A stretch of DNA of 64,000 nt from Gonapodya sp. JEL0774 (lineage: Eukaryota > Monoblepharomycota > Monoblepharidomycetes > Monoblepharidales > Gonapodyaceae): contig JADIIX010000066.1 in the NCBI GenBank assembly GCA_027604505.1, positions 4,238 to 68,237 on the forward strand, read 5' to 3'. The notes beneath the pieces were generated by a model. It saw only the letters and a program-made list of their open reading frames with translations. It searched no databases and was not told where the DNA came from. This document shows positions 35,401 to 47,600 of the stretch, piece after piece. Position 1 is the first letter of the stretch; each line of letters opens with the position of its first letter. A program made the position numbers and the translations under genes.

Positions 35401-35543
35401 GCAACTGTCTCTTCCGTTGTGCAAAGCGACCGCCCGTACAGAAATTCCAGCGACCAGACATCCAACAAAGCGTAATCTACAAGCACATCTTCTGCGTCTC
35501 CTGATTCCCGTTTTCTTTCTCCGGTTGTACCACCTTCACTCAT
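32445..35543 (-). CDS. CTLH/CRA-domain protein (RanBP9/Gid-like) with long C-terminal extension
   Basis: Exons 35543-35265, 35079-34349, 34216-33369 and 33289-32445 sum to 2703 nt (900 aa). The second exon carries a CTLH-like segment, ELSQLIRNGRVSDALALLNS, followed by LNFRLNRLLFFEIRSGFEQF. A CRA-like part follows: THLAPIAIDSYPDAYRDF and PLGPERREHLARDLATAV. Such proteins are subunits of the GID/CTLH ubiquitin ligase or related scaffolds. The last exon has CGALLVYNYNPPDPSNPIAS, a hydrophobic helix ILSFIVSTIVFPIL, a basic/acidic linker, and a UBA-like end (ISQLVDIMQCSRVDAVAMLA). The third exon could instead stop at TGA 33361, making two genes; the GTGAGT donor just before that stop and the matching phase favour one. 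Its start lies 150 bp from the dynein stop. Confidence 0.65.
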
Positions 35544-35693
35544 TTTGGGAAGGCGATCGAAGGTACAATGTCAACACACCCTTTACATGGGATTGCCTCC
35601 AGATCTCCGTTTGCGCATAGAAAGAGATGCAATTCCTTCTTACAAAAGTAAATGTGCATATACAATTGAAATTTTCGAAAACAAATAGAACAA

Positions 35694-38600
35694 CTACTCT
35701 GCCGCCAGCAACAATCCGACACCTGCCAGCACCCATTTCTGAGGTCTCTCTTTCGTCTTCAAATTAAATGTCCACACATACGTGGGACCTCTCTGTCTCG
35801 TTCTGTAAACCGGACACTCATAAACGCCCTTTGTCTCCTTCTTCTCGATCGTGATCGCCTTGACGAGCACAACGGGCATCGCAGGCGTAAGATCTTTGAG
35901 TAACGACTCTTGGATCATGCCCGTGTTTACGTCCCACCGCGCTCCCTCCATGAACATCCCGTGTATGGCGGCACCTTCTCTCGGCGCAGTCGTGCACTCC
36001 TCTCGAGACTTTTTTGTAACCTCCACCGTGAGCACCATCCGGTCAAGTGGCCACTCCATTTTACGTGCAGTGGTTTGCATGATCGCCGTCAAAAACGATT
36101 GGGGGTTAAACAGACCACCCAGCCACACACATGCCGGTAGTTGGAACTCGGAGACCCATCCTTCGAGCTCTTTGATCCGAAGGAGGAGATCCGCGTACCA
36201 CGCTCCGAGACCTTAAAAAACGACCATGTTAATTCTTGATCCTGATCATCTCCACACCATAAGCAGAGTAACTCACCTTGCAAAGACGGGTAAGCAAATC
36301 TCTCCCATGTACTCGGCACTTTGTTCAGGAACAGTGCATTCATCAAATTCTCCATGGGCTCCGAGATAGTGAGGTCTCCTTTCAAACCCAAGTCCAACTC
36401 CTTCAGAGACCTCCGTATCTCCGTCGTCAAAAAGCTCATCCGATCACACTCTTGCAGAGCCACAGAGATGTAGGGTGTTCGTTCCTCCACCTTGGACATG
36501 AGCTCCGGAACGTTGAAGGACTCTGGGAGTGAGCCCAACATATCGTCCAGGGTTTGCTTGACTTTCTCCTCCTTCGACTGCCCCTGTCCGCCAGACACTT
36601 CACGAGGCCGCATTTCTAACATAGTAGTAAACAGATTTTCGGCCGTTTTTGCCAGAACTGCGATCTCAGCGTTGGGATGCATGCCGTACAGGTAGGGAGT
36701 CTCAGGCGGTAAACTCTCGTCGAGGTATTTGTGATACTCCTTGAGATCCTGTACCGGCGGTAAAAGAAACCCATTGGCGAGTTCAAAGTTACCCTCCATC
36801 ATTTCCTCGCGGACATAGGTTTCGAGATATGACGTGCAAAGCCGACGGTCCCAATCGTCTGAAATGTGACCGCCATACATGATCTCACCTGACAGTTAGG
36901 AGAGTGGTGAATATCTTCATTCTCAGCTTGCGAAATCACAAAATACCTACCAATAATGTATCGAAGGTCCGCCCATGGCACCTTGGCAAACTGCTCCAGG
37001 TAGTTGAACAGTACTTCGGTACTAATCAATAGGTCTCCAGTACTGAACGGATAACTCCTGTTCCATCCCAGCATGCCAAACTTCCTTCTTTCCAGCACAA
37101 CAGCATGGAAATAACATAAAGAGAACAAAATGGTTCGGTACTCGGCGTCCTTAGAGCACCGCTCCAGATATTCCTGAGTAAAGTTATCTAGAGCGCGATG
37201 GATGTTGGCGTTCATACCCGTAGGAGGCTCGTTTGTGATCTTAATGGACGCCTGTAAGATGGAAGTGGGTATGACGTGAGCAGCAGGATCGCCCGCAGGC
37301 TCGGCGGAAAGAAAGACTCGGAAAGTCTCATGTGGGGATTCTCGAAGCTGCTCGAGTTTCTTGTCGAGAATGGGCAACCACTTTACGACTAAGTGGATGT
37401 TTTGCAACATGACCTGACAGGAAGCAATTTACGTGAGGTACGATTCTGATATCATACGTTCCTCCCGTAAAATGCACGTACCCATCCCCCTTCTTTAGCT
37501 GCTTTTTCGAGCTTCTGCTCGGCAATGACTTCCTGGCCCTGCCCTAAGGAGACGTTGTGGAACGTGCCTTGATCTTCAGACGCCCCCATCGTTTTTCCCA
37601 AAGCCTCAACTTCCTTAACCGGATCGACACCAGGAGATAGAATGAAGAATATTGGTGTTGCGGGATTTGTCTCCTTATAGATCTCGGCGATTGGCATGCG
37701 GTGAGACTCCACATACTTCTGACCCATTTTTTGCTGGACAAATGCACGCATAGCGTATGTCATGCGATCTGGACGGATGGCCCGCAGAATGCAAAGTTTC
37801 TGTAGTGGGTTCTTGTTCTTCCACTCCTGGGGCAGCTTTTCGTTCTCGGGTACTTCCAATTCGCAGTACTTCCTCCACTGCTTTGAGGACCCTTCAATAT
37901 CGTTGGGAAGGTTACGGAACACTTCAAGATTTGAAAGAGCTTTGATTGTACCCCAGGCCATGTTCGAAAGCCACTCGGGACATGGGCTAGTCAAGTTGGG
38001 GATCTGGGGGGCCCGCAGGAGGAAATCCATCTCCTGGAGGTCAATGTCATTTGACGCCACCAAAATCTGAAAGGTCATCTGTGCCATAAAAATGAGCTTG
38101 TCCCGTTCAAAGAGGCCTCGGGTTGTGTATTGATACACCATGTAGGTAATGGAGTCAATGAGGGCGATGACACGTTCCTTGATATCCTCGGACTGGTCGG
38201 CACGATGAATAGCATTGAGGAAGACGACCTTGTATGCACCAAGAGAGAACTGATACATTGGGTGGATCTTCCAAAGGTCATTGAGTAGGAAGTAGAGCAA
38301 AGAGGCACGAGCCGCGACGGGTCGGTACTGCTCGCGAATTTCATTGATCTTCACCTCGGTGGTCTTGGCTTGTGTGACCTTGACCTCAATCTCTGAAGCG
38401 GTGCGCTTTGTTGTTTCTGAAGCCGAGTAAAAAACATAAGATCGAATTCAGGTGATTGATAACACAATAACTCACCAAGATTTTCGACGAGAGCCGTATC
38501 ACCCAGGAAATTGCCTTGAGCGGAAGAAAGACGGAAAAGCAATGCATCCTCAAGCTCTGTTAGCTTGATTTTAAATTCATTCTGTTGCTTTGTAAGTTCT

Positions 38601-41600
38601 GCTTTTGTTGCCTCCAGATCTGGTCTCTCAATGTTGACCACGTCGGCCAAGAGTTGGTCCTCCAAACCGGCCAATGTGACTGTAAAGTTAACCAATGTAG
38701 TTTGTGCTTGAATTTCAGGAGGATAATGTGGATTGGGTAGTCGTGTTTGGAGAATGAGTTTGAAGTTGGGGTCATATTCCACCTCTTTGTCACCAAGCTT
38801 GATAGCACGACCCTTTTTTATCAGATTGCGCCCAATCAAAGGGTCAAGCACAGGATCAATCCATGTTCCTATGTCCTCTAGAAGGACAGGTTCACCAGCG
38901 GATACGGCCTTTTCGATTGCATCAAGGTATCCCTTCGCGCCTAGACGAATAATCTTCAGTGTGGTGCCCTCTCTAATCTTAATCCACCTGACACCTTGAA
39001 GCTGGGGATCAATGATTAGAGGCCAGCGCTTGCAGTTGGTAACCATGCAAGCGTTTTCGAGCGACACGCGATCTAAAACAAGAATCTGGTGAGTCATGAA
39101 CGCTCGGATCGAAGATTTTCCTTCCTAAGTGTGTTACACACCACTGGGCAAGCCTTCATTATTCCATTTGGCGATCTCAGCTGAGCTGGTTAAAATCTCA
39201 AGGGGATCTACAACTGGAGACAGAGGAATTTGTGGTACACCTTTATCGGATGAGCGCAACCAGGGGAACCATTTGTCGTCCAGTAACTCTTGTCGGTACT
39301 TTTTGTTGAACGATCCGACATACGATACGAATGAGGCAGCAACCAAGACATCACCAGGAAGGGTCTTCTCCTGCTCTTTAAACTTGCCCACAGCTTCACT
39401 CCATCGAATCTTCTCAGATCCTAAACCACCAACAAGTCGATTAGCCAGCAAAATGGTATCTTGGGTTGATTTAGCCTCCTGCTCGCACCGCAGCTTATCG
39501 TTTGTGGCTTTCTCAAACTTAGCCTTGAGATCCGCCAAGTTCGCATCGAGTTCAGCGATCTTATCCTGGACTTCCTTCAGCTTAGCCTGAGCAGCGTTTA
39601 ACTCAGCATTTGCTTGTGCTAGTGCTTGCCGCTTCGGCTCCACGTCTTTGTAGACTCGATAGAAACTGACGATGTTCACTGCCCAAGCACAGAGACCAGC
39701 CGCTGCGACAGACTTTGTCTTAATATAATCTGGTGTGAAGTTAGGGTCCGCAAGATAAGGATCGATGGCGTCCAGATTTGTTTGATCAATCTCTTCTTTT
39801 TTGAATGTTTGAAGTGATTCGAGAAAGGCGTCCACCTTAGCCATCATATTTTTCGCAGCCTTCCAGCTACGGTCTTTAGGAATTTTGCCGGGAGGTGCCA
39901 GCAACACCATGACAGCCCCGGCCACACCGATGATTTCGTTACTGGGAGAACCAAAGGACTTGAGTTCGGTTAGGTTGTTCTTATTGAGAGTATCCAAGGC
40001 CGCGGCTGCTGCTGCAAGGGCAGGTTCAGCTGCGTGGAGATCCTTTTCGCACTGCGCTGCCTTTTGGGAAACCTCCACATTAATTACTTCAACCTTCTTA
40101 GCTTCCGCGTCGGCTACTGTTTTCTCCTTGTTGACGTGCTCTGTATCCACGGCGACTCGTTCAATGAGTTTTTCTGCTTCTTCGTTCTTGGCTTTCAGCT
40201 CTACTTCTTGCGTTGCCAGTTTGGCTTTGAGATCATCCACTTGAGCAGCCGTACTATTGAGTTTACTGAGACCGTTCTCCAGACGATCCATGCTTTTCAT
40301 CAGTTCCGCATGTTTTTTCTCGAGCATTTCTTTGTAAATACTCAAAAGTCCAAGGAAGCTCTTGGGCGTTGTGTAATTGTAGCGCTTTTCGTTTAAGAGA
40401 AAACTCCTGCTGGTGTCGTTGACAGAAATGTGGGCGTACGCCATGAAAGCAGTTATTGACTCTTTTAAGTCTTTGGGCACAAGCTCTACTTGTTCGATGA
40501 ACCTGTTTGCCACGGACTTGAGGGCTTCTTCCTATTTTGACCCGATGAAGACGATCAGCGGCTTGGTATAATGACGGGACATTAAGTTTTCATTCACTTA
40601 CGGGCCACTCCTGGAACCAATCAATCATAGTGCTGTTAACGATCGCGGGGAACTTTCTGCAACGAGAACGAAGTGTGCTTCCGACGGGGGAGAAACAAAG
40701 AACAACCTTGAGGTTTTTTCGAACGGTGCGAATGAATAGATCCCAGCAGTTCTCCCGAGTATCAACGATTCCAGCAGCTTTCGCTTCGCCTCTCATGGAG
40801 TTAATGATTCCCTCGACCTCGTCGTCCGGGAAAAGCCCAGGGATGTTGCCCGATGCGAGCATGTCGTTGATCAAGACGAGGAACTTTTCATCGGCAATTT
40901 GCGAATCCGTGAGCACGAACGCGATGCGTAGCTTCTTTTGTCCCGATTTAATGTACAGACCACTCAAGTCCGTTTTTAGATCAGCAATGCTGTACCCCTT
41001 ACGCAATGTTATCTGGAAAACATCCATGCCGGACATGAAGGCCGCAAGACGAGATAAAGACTGTTTACCACTGCCACCGACGCCGACTAGCAACGCGTTA
41101 CCTCGGGGATTCTCGAGAATTCTACTTATTCGACAAATGTGGCTGATGGCATCTTCGAACAACACGAGGTTCATCGCAGCATTTGTCTCCTGATACTGGT
41201 CTTGGGCGTCCTCCAAAGTTTTACGAAGAGAAGCCCAGTCCTTTGCCACCGTGTACTTGGGTTCGCCCATGCCACCAACGTAGTGATTGAAGATGAGGGG
41301 TTGTTGGTAGAGCGCTGCTTGATCGACTTCCTCGAGAGATTTTTTGGTGATTTCTTGCTGGAAGCTAACGAGCTGTTTCTGGTCCACAGCGTCGATGAGT
41401 TTATCACCATAAACCCTTGTTGTCTCATGCAGCCAGAGGCGAACTACATCGATTGGCTCCTTTATGATTTCCTTGAGCGCGAAGAGCACACCTTGGAATA
41501 TATTGGAAAGATCCCGAAGATTAAACACGTAATGGAACTTTACTGCAGTGGGCAAGAAAACTTGAGCAACTTTTTTGTGCAGTCCAAGAGACGCCGAAAC

Positions 41601-44600
41601 CAGTTTCTCCGCAATTTTCTGCACAGCAGTTGGGAACGGTTTGAAGTGACTTTGAACTATCAACGAATAAATAGTTTGGAGACTTTCTTGGGCGGGGAAG
41701 TTCACGGCAAAAGTGGCGAAGTGCCGTTGAAGGCGGGGAGTGATGGTGAAGCTTCCTGCGGTCGGGTTCATGCAAGCGACGTACTGACAGTTGTGAATTT
41801 CCTTGAGAGTAAGTTTGGCGCGATCGTACCAATGCTTGTAGTCAAAGTGCTGTCTCAACAAAGTGTGTGCCTGAGCTGTCCCGTACTTGTCAACTTCCGG
41901 CATGTTGAGGTCGTCTACAAAGTAAATGATCTTCCTGGACCCAGGCGGACCGTAATTGCGACCTGCTTTCTTTTCTAAGGGCTTCTCTAGCACAGCTTGA
42001 AGACTTGCCGATGTTGTGTAGAAGTTGAAGGGAATGTTGATGATCATTCTGTCTTCACTGTACGCTTTCAACTTGTTTTGAATCAGCACAGTCTTCCCAC
42101 AACCCGCGTTTCCAACCAGAAGGACTGCTTTTCCATTATCAGCTAGAAGATCCAGGAAGTACTTGATCCGAATAGTCTCTCCTGTGTGGATCATGACACT
42201 TTGAAGGGGCTCCTCCGGGTCATGCTCGTACTGTGGGACTTTGTCTGTCCACGGCAAAAATCGTTTGGTCTCCGGATCAACAAAGTAATCGAACACGGTG
42301 CCATTGGGAGGGAATTTTATGCTTTTCATTTCAGCATTCCACCATTTCCCGAACTCAATGCGGTAATCCACTTGTTGATCCTGCAGCATGCAGCCACCGA
42401 ATGCCCATACAGCCGCAAATGCAAAGTAAATTTCATACCACTCTTTGTCACAGCCCTTTGGAGTGTTCTGTGGCGTCAGCAAACCCTCCAGGATGTTGCA
42501 GAGGGCCACGACTAAACTAAAGTCCTCCACCTTGACGGTCTTGAATCGACCGCTGTGGAGGGCTTCCAAACAAGGATTGACGTATTTGTCGAAAAGAACC
42601 GAGAGTTGAGACTTTTCAGAGACATCTTCCCTCTTGTCGAGCCAGCTTTGGACGTAGGGGTTCCATCCCAAATCGGATGAGTTCACGTACAATATACCTG
42701 CACGTGAGACAGTTGCCGGAGTTGCGTACTTCAAGTCGCCGATCTCGAAAATCAGACGCATGTGGGGTTTCAAAGGGATACGCTCGTTACTGGCGAGCGT
42801 AAGCACCTTGTTGTCGTCCATCACAGTGTTCAGGGACTCGATCCAGCTTACAGCCAAACACAGCACGAGGTCCGTTAGTACTTCTTTTTATCAACATCAA
42901 ATACGAATCTTACTTTGGATCAATATCACCGTCCAAAATGAGCCATTTTGGGTCAGTTCCTGGAGCAGATGCCAGGTCTCGTAGAATGCAAGAGAACAAT
43001 CCATCCTTCCATTCCCGTGTGCTAGGGTTGATACATCCAAAAAGCTCATCCGTGCTTACTGCTTTTGGATCGAGATCGTTAAAAACGCATTTTTTCCCTG
43101 GTACATAAAGCATAAACATCAAAGATCACTTTTTCAATCGAACTGGCGTTCTTGTTTACATACCGAGGGCATTATAAGTCTTCGCTAACATTTTCCAAAT
43201 TTGGCTCTTGCCGCTGAAAAATGACATGGACTTTGTTAAAGAAGAGATTTTCTTCTCTTCGAGCAAATTTTTCGCACCTTCCCGCGTTTCCGATGATAAA
43301 GACACAATGCCGAACCGCGAGTAGTTCTTCCAATTGAACGCACTTCAGAACAAATATTTCTTCAGCTTGTAATCCACTTTCAATTGTCGTTTTGCGAATT
43401 GTTTCCTCCAAGTTCTCATCCCTTTTTCGCGCAATATCGCATTTCGGGAACAAGTCATTAATGAGACCTAAGAAGACCTGAAGATCGTCTGCGGCGATTT
43501 TGGGTAGGTTAAAGTCACGCAACGCTCTCATCAAAACGTGCTCTTCAGGGACACCGGGGTCAGACCGTTTCAGGGAGCCAGCCACGACAAGCACAGACTT
43601 GATTGCGCGGAGACCCCAATCATAGTGGTCTTGCTTGGACAAAAGCTCCCGATTTAGTTTGTACAGTGTTGTAAACTTGCGGGCGAGCAAACTGGCATCC
43701 ACGAAACCTTCAGACATTAGCATGATCTCGCAAATCAGTTGGAGATCGGGCACCACCATTGCACATGGGCGGAACAGCGCTTTAATATTTTCAGGTAGTT
43801 CGGTTCTCCCTGCGTAGCCTGGATTCATTGTGATAAAAATGCCGACTGTTGAAGTGAGACGGATCTCTTCGCCCTGGAAGACGAACCGCTTCTTTTTCGC
43901 TCGAAGGGCGTCTTGGATAGATTTAACTTGAGTCCCAACGACGGAGAGAACCTCAATAGAGATACGATTGAACTCGTCGAAGCAACCCCAAGCACCCTCT
44001 TGGGATAGGCCCTTGTAAATGTTGCCGATAGATTTATAATCCATTTGTTCGCTGCAGTTGAACACATATACCATAATTCCAAGCGCACGACCTAGATCCT
44101 TTGTGGTTTCGGTTTTCCCGGTACCGGCAGGACCGGCAGGTGCTCCTCCCATGACCAGGTGCAAAGATTGAGTAAGGGTAATGTAGCATCGATCAGTCAG
44201 TGGCGTAACCACAAGTCGAGGGGTACAGCCCAAATACTCGTAGTTATAGCGGAAGCGCGCGTCACAAATATTTGCAATGCAGTCTTCCTTCTCTTCGTCC
44301 CATCGGAGCCTAAGCTGCGCTTGCCAACTGAAACACATGTTGTTCTCTGCCTTCTCCGCAATAAGTTTCGCAACGATGTCACGAGCGTGGACATCCAGAG
44401 TGCAAATAGTCATGATCATAATTCGCTGGAGTTTTTGCAAAGGACCTTGAATAAGTTGGATCAGCCCAACAAGTTGGTTGACCTGTTTCTTGTAATAGTC
44501 TTTGAGTGCATTCTCATACCCTTCCTCCAACCGAGCAAAGGCGGCGTTGACTTCAGTGGTCCACCAGACTTGTGTGCCTGTGAGCGCAACTTGTGCAGCG

Positions 44601-47600
44601 TGATCCAACACCCATTGCTCTCGTGGTTTTTCTTCGTAGGCGAGGACAGCTTCTCCAAGGAGTTGACGCAAAGTCGATCGCATACTATCCACGACTTTGT
44701 TGAGCCAGACTTCGACTGCTCCAGTACAGTCACACGGTTCCACAAACTTGACGAACTCGTCGTTTGGGGCGTACATTCCAGTGGCGATCTTTGTGGGTTC
44801 CCCCTTGTCATCTTTCTGAAATTCGAGACGTGCAATCGAGTCAAAAAGCTTTGGAAGATGGATTGCAACTTCGTGTGGAATGTTGCCTTTCGCAAGGATG
44901 TCGAGCAAATCGGTGGAGGAGACGAAGTAGAAGCGAGGGAAGGCAAGTCTCTTCGTCTCGAGATACTCGGCGAGGGACTTCTCGCAAAGCGCTAGCTGGC
45001 CCTGCAAGCGCTCTAAAAGGTCGTACAGACCATCTTTCATGCATACCTGTGTGCAGTTTGGTGTCTTTGATGCATCCGCCATGAGCGCTTTGTAGTCCGA
45101 ATCTATCCCATCAAACCGCTTTGAATCCTCTGGAAGCTGCATTCTGATATCTTCTGAGCCCAAGAAAATGTTCTCGAGATGCAGCCATGTTTGCTGAACC
45201 TCCAGCCACAATGTGGAGACGCTGTCAACAGTTGAGAGTACGTTTTGCCATTTCGAAATTTGAGTCTCGAAGAAGCCGGCGTATTTAGATTGCATCATAT
45301 TCTGCAACATAACTTGGTTATCTTCGAGAGTTTCTATGAGTTCTTCCGAGCTTCGAAGCAAGGGTGTCTTGGTGCGTTCATGTACTTCATATGTGAACTC
45401 CATGGACGCCCACGTTTTTGTGAGGTCATTAATCACTTTCTCCATAGACATTTCCTTGCTGGCTCGGTCGACTATAGACTTCACATCGTCTTCGAATTTA
45501 TGTAACTGAAGGCTCAGGAGATCCTGGAACTTCAGGTCATTGGTCATTACGAAAGTGACCCCTGTCGTTTTCATCAGCTGCTTCCAGTGTCTCTCGCGAA
45601 TAGCATTGCTTCGCAGTTCTCCCACTGCACGTAGCGATGTGATCATGTCCTTGACCATCTGATCAAGTCCGGTGTAAGCATCCCATCCCTTTATCTCCTT
45701 GTCCATTCTTCTGAGTTCCTTTGAAAACTCACGACAGACGCCTTCCATATTATCAGGATCGATTTGCTGCCATAGGGTCTGTCTCCACTCCTCAAAGACA
45801 AACGTGACAAGTCCAACCATGTCCCATAGAGATTTGAGCATGCCAACGTCCCGCCTGCAGTCTGCGAGCTGCTTGAACGACGGAATAGAGAGCTCAAAGA
45901 GTTCACTAGATTGTTTCAATGCAGCAGCCTCAGCCTCCATCGCTTTGACCTCCAAGTGTACTTGGTCGACCGCAAGGTAAGCTCGGTTCATGCCGAACTC
46001 GAACTTGAATGGAGCCTTCTTTTTGAACTCCTCTCTGAAGTTGTGGTTCTTCATCTCGAACTTGTTCGACTTTTGCTGCAGGCTGTCCACTTCCTTTGCT
46101 TGCAGCGGAGCAACAATATCCTTGATTGCAACAGACAACTTCTTTGTCTCAGTCCACTCTTCTGGAAGATCATTGAGGTCTTTGTGGATGTCATCCGGAA
46201 GCTCTACACCGTACTGTCGAAGAAGATTTACCGTTTTCCTGAGAGGTTCGAAGTTGTTATCTATGTTTGCTGCACGGTGCTTCACACCGTGGAGTAGTCC
46301 CATCGCAGAAACCAAACCCTCGTAATCGCCTTCGGTAATGGAGAACGGCATGATGCGGTTAAGTCTCGTTAGAACACTTAATGTGGATTACAAATTACTT
46401 ACCATCTTGGATCTTCGTAGCAAGACCCTTCTTTGTCGTTTTGACGAACTTGTTCAGCTCATTCAAGCTCACGACTACTTCATCGCTGAGATGCTTTGTA
46501 AGCGTGTACGTCCACTTTTTCACGACCAAGTTTAGGCTCTGTTAAAAATGGATTTCAGTCAGTAAATACTCCACGAATATTTCAAGTATGTAACGAACCT
46601 GCTTCAGAGGTTTGACATCCACTTTAAACCAGCCTTGGAAGATCATTTCCGGATCAAGCGCCATGACAGTCTTGTGTATCGATTCGAACTTCTTGATCTC
46701 CACTTCATACTTTTCGAGCTTGATCGGCTCTCCATCTTCTGTCTTTGGCTGGCTTTCGGCAGGTTTCTCACCATCTTTTGGAGGTGGACCCTCCAAAAAG
46801 TTGCGCATATATTCCTGTCGATTTTCCTGGTAGCAAAATTTGAACAGCATGAGTTGAGTGCAAAACTGATCGCGTGGTAGGGAGATCTAAAGCGCACCGT
46901 CCACAGGTATGCATACTGGTCGTATCCCTCTTTGTATCGGGTGCACTCATCGATGATCCGAATAGTTCGCTTGTTAACTTCCTTCCGCATTTTCTCGAGC
47001 GCCGGATCCGATGTCATATCTGCCAAGTACGTGGTGTTGTCACCCTCATCGGATGCCGGCAGCTGTTCAGGCACACCAGCTGGAGCAGGAGGAAGGGCTG
47101 ACGTCGATGTGCCCACCGGAGCCTCAGCAAGGGTTGGTGTAGGCAGAGGAGCTGCAACAGCCGGTGCAGGAGGCTTTACTCGTGGCGCGATGCGCTCCAT
47201 CAAGTTTGCCACATCATAAATGTCGTCTAGAATGCACCTGACGATCGACATGAGACCATCCCGCGCTTCTGTTGAAAGAATTTGTAAGTGTGAGATCGTT
47301 CATTATTTAGTTATCTCACCACAGGGACGAAACAAACCTTCATCCATCGACGGAGTGTAAAGGATGTCATTGTGGTCCAACTCCAATTTCGCTTCCAGTA
47401 ATGGTCCAATTTCTCCTTTGCCTTGTACTTCCGGGTCCATGTTCGTAAGAAGATAGTTGAGGGAGACGGATATGACTTTGTGGATGCCCTGTCTAACGAT
47501 GCCGTCAACATGTTCCCGGTACTTCATCCACATTTGCGAATCCTTGTCCGCCTCCAAGGCTTGTCTGGACTGTTCTACGAGGGCATGAATTGTCTGTGCA

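Noticed and set aside
41139-41978. Long + strand open frame of 279 codons
   Set aside because: It lies antisense to dynein AAA3-AAA4 exons and mirrors their codon pattern; its translation has no family features.
43172-43260. Charged tail after GNAG in the dynein frame, suggesting loss of the AAA2 P-loop
   Set aside because: It is intron read-through; splicing 43214-43277 restores GNAGSGKS.
44159-44995. Long + strand open frame of 278 codons
   Set aside because: It is antisense to the dynein AAA1/linker exon, which carries unmistakable motifs.
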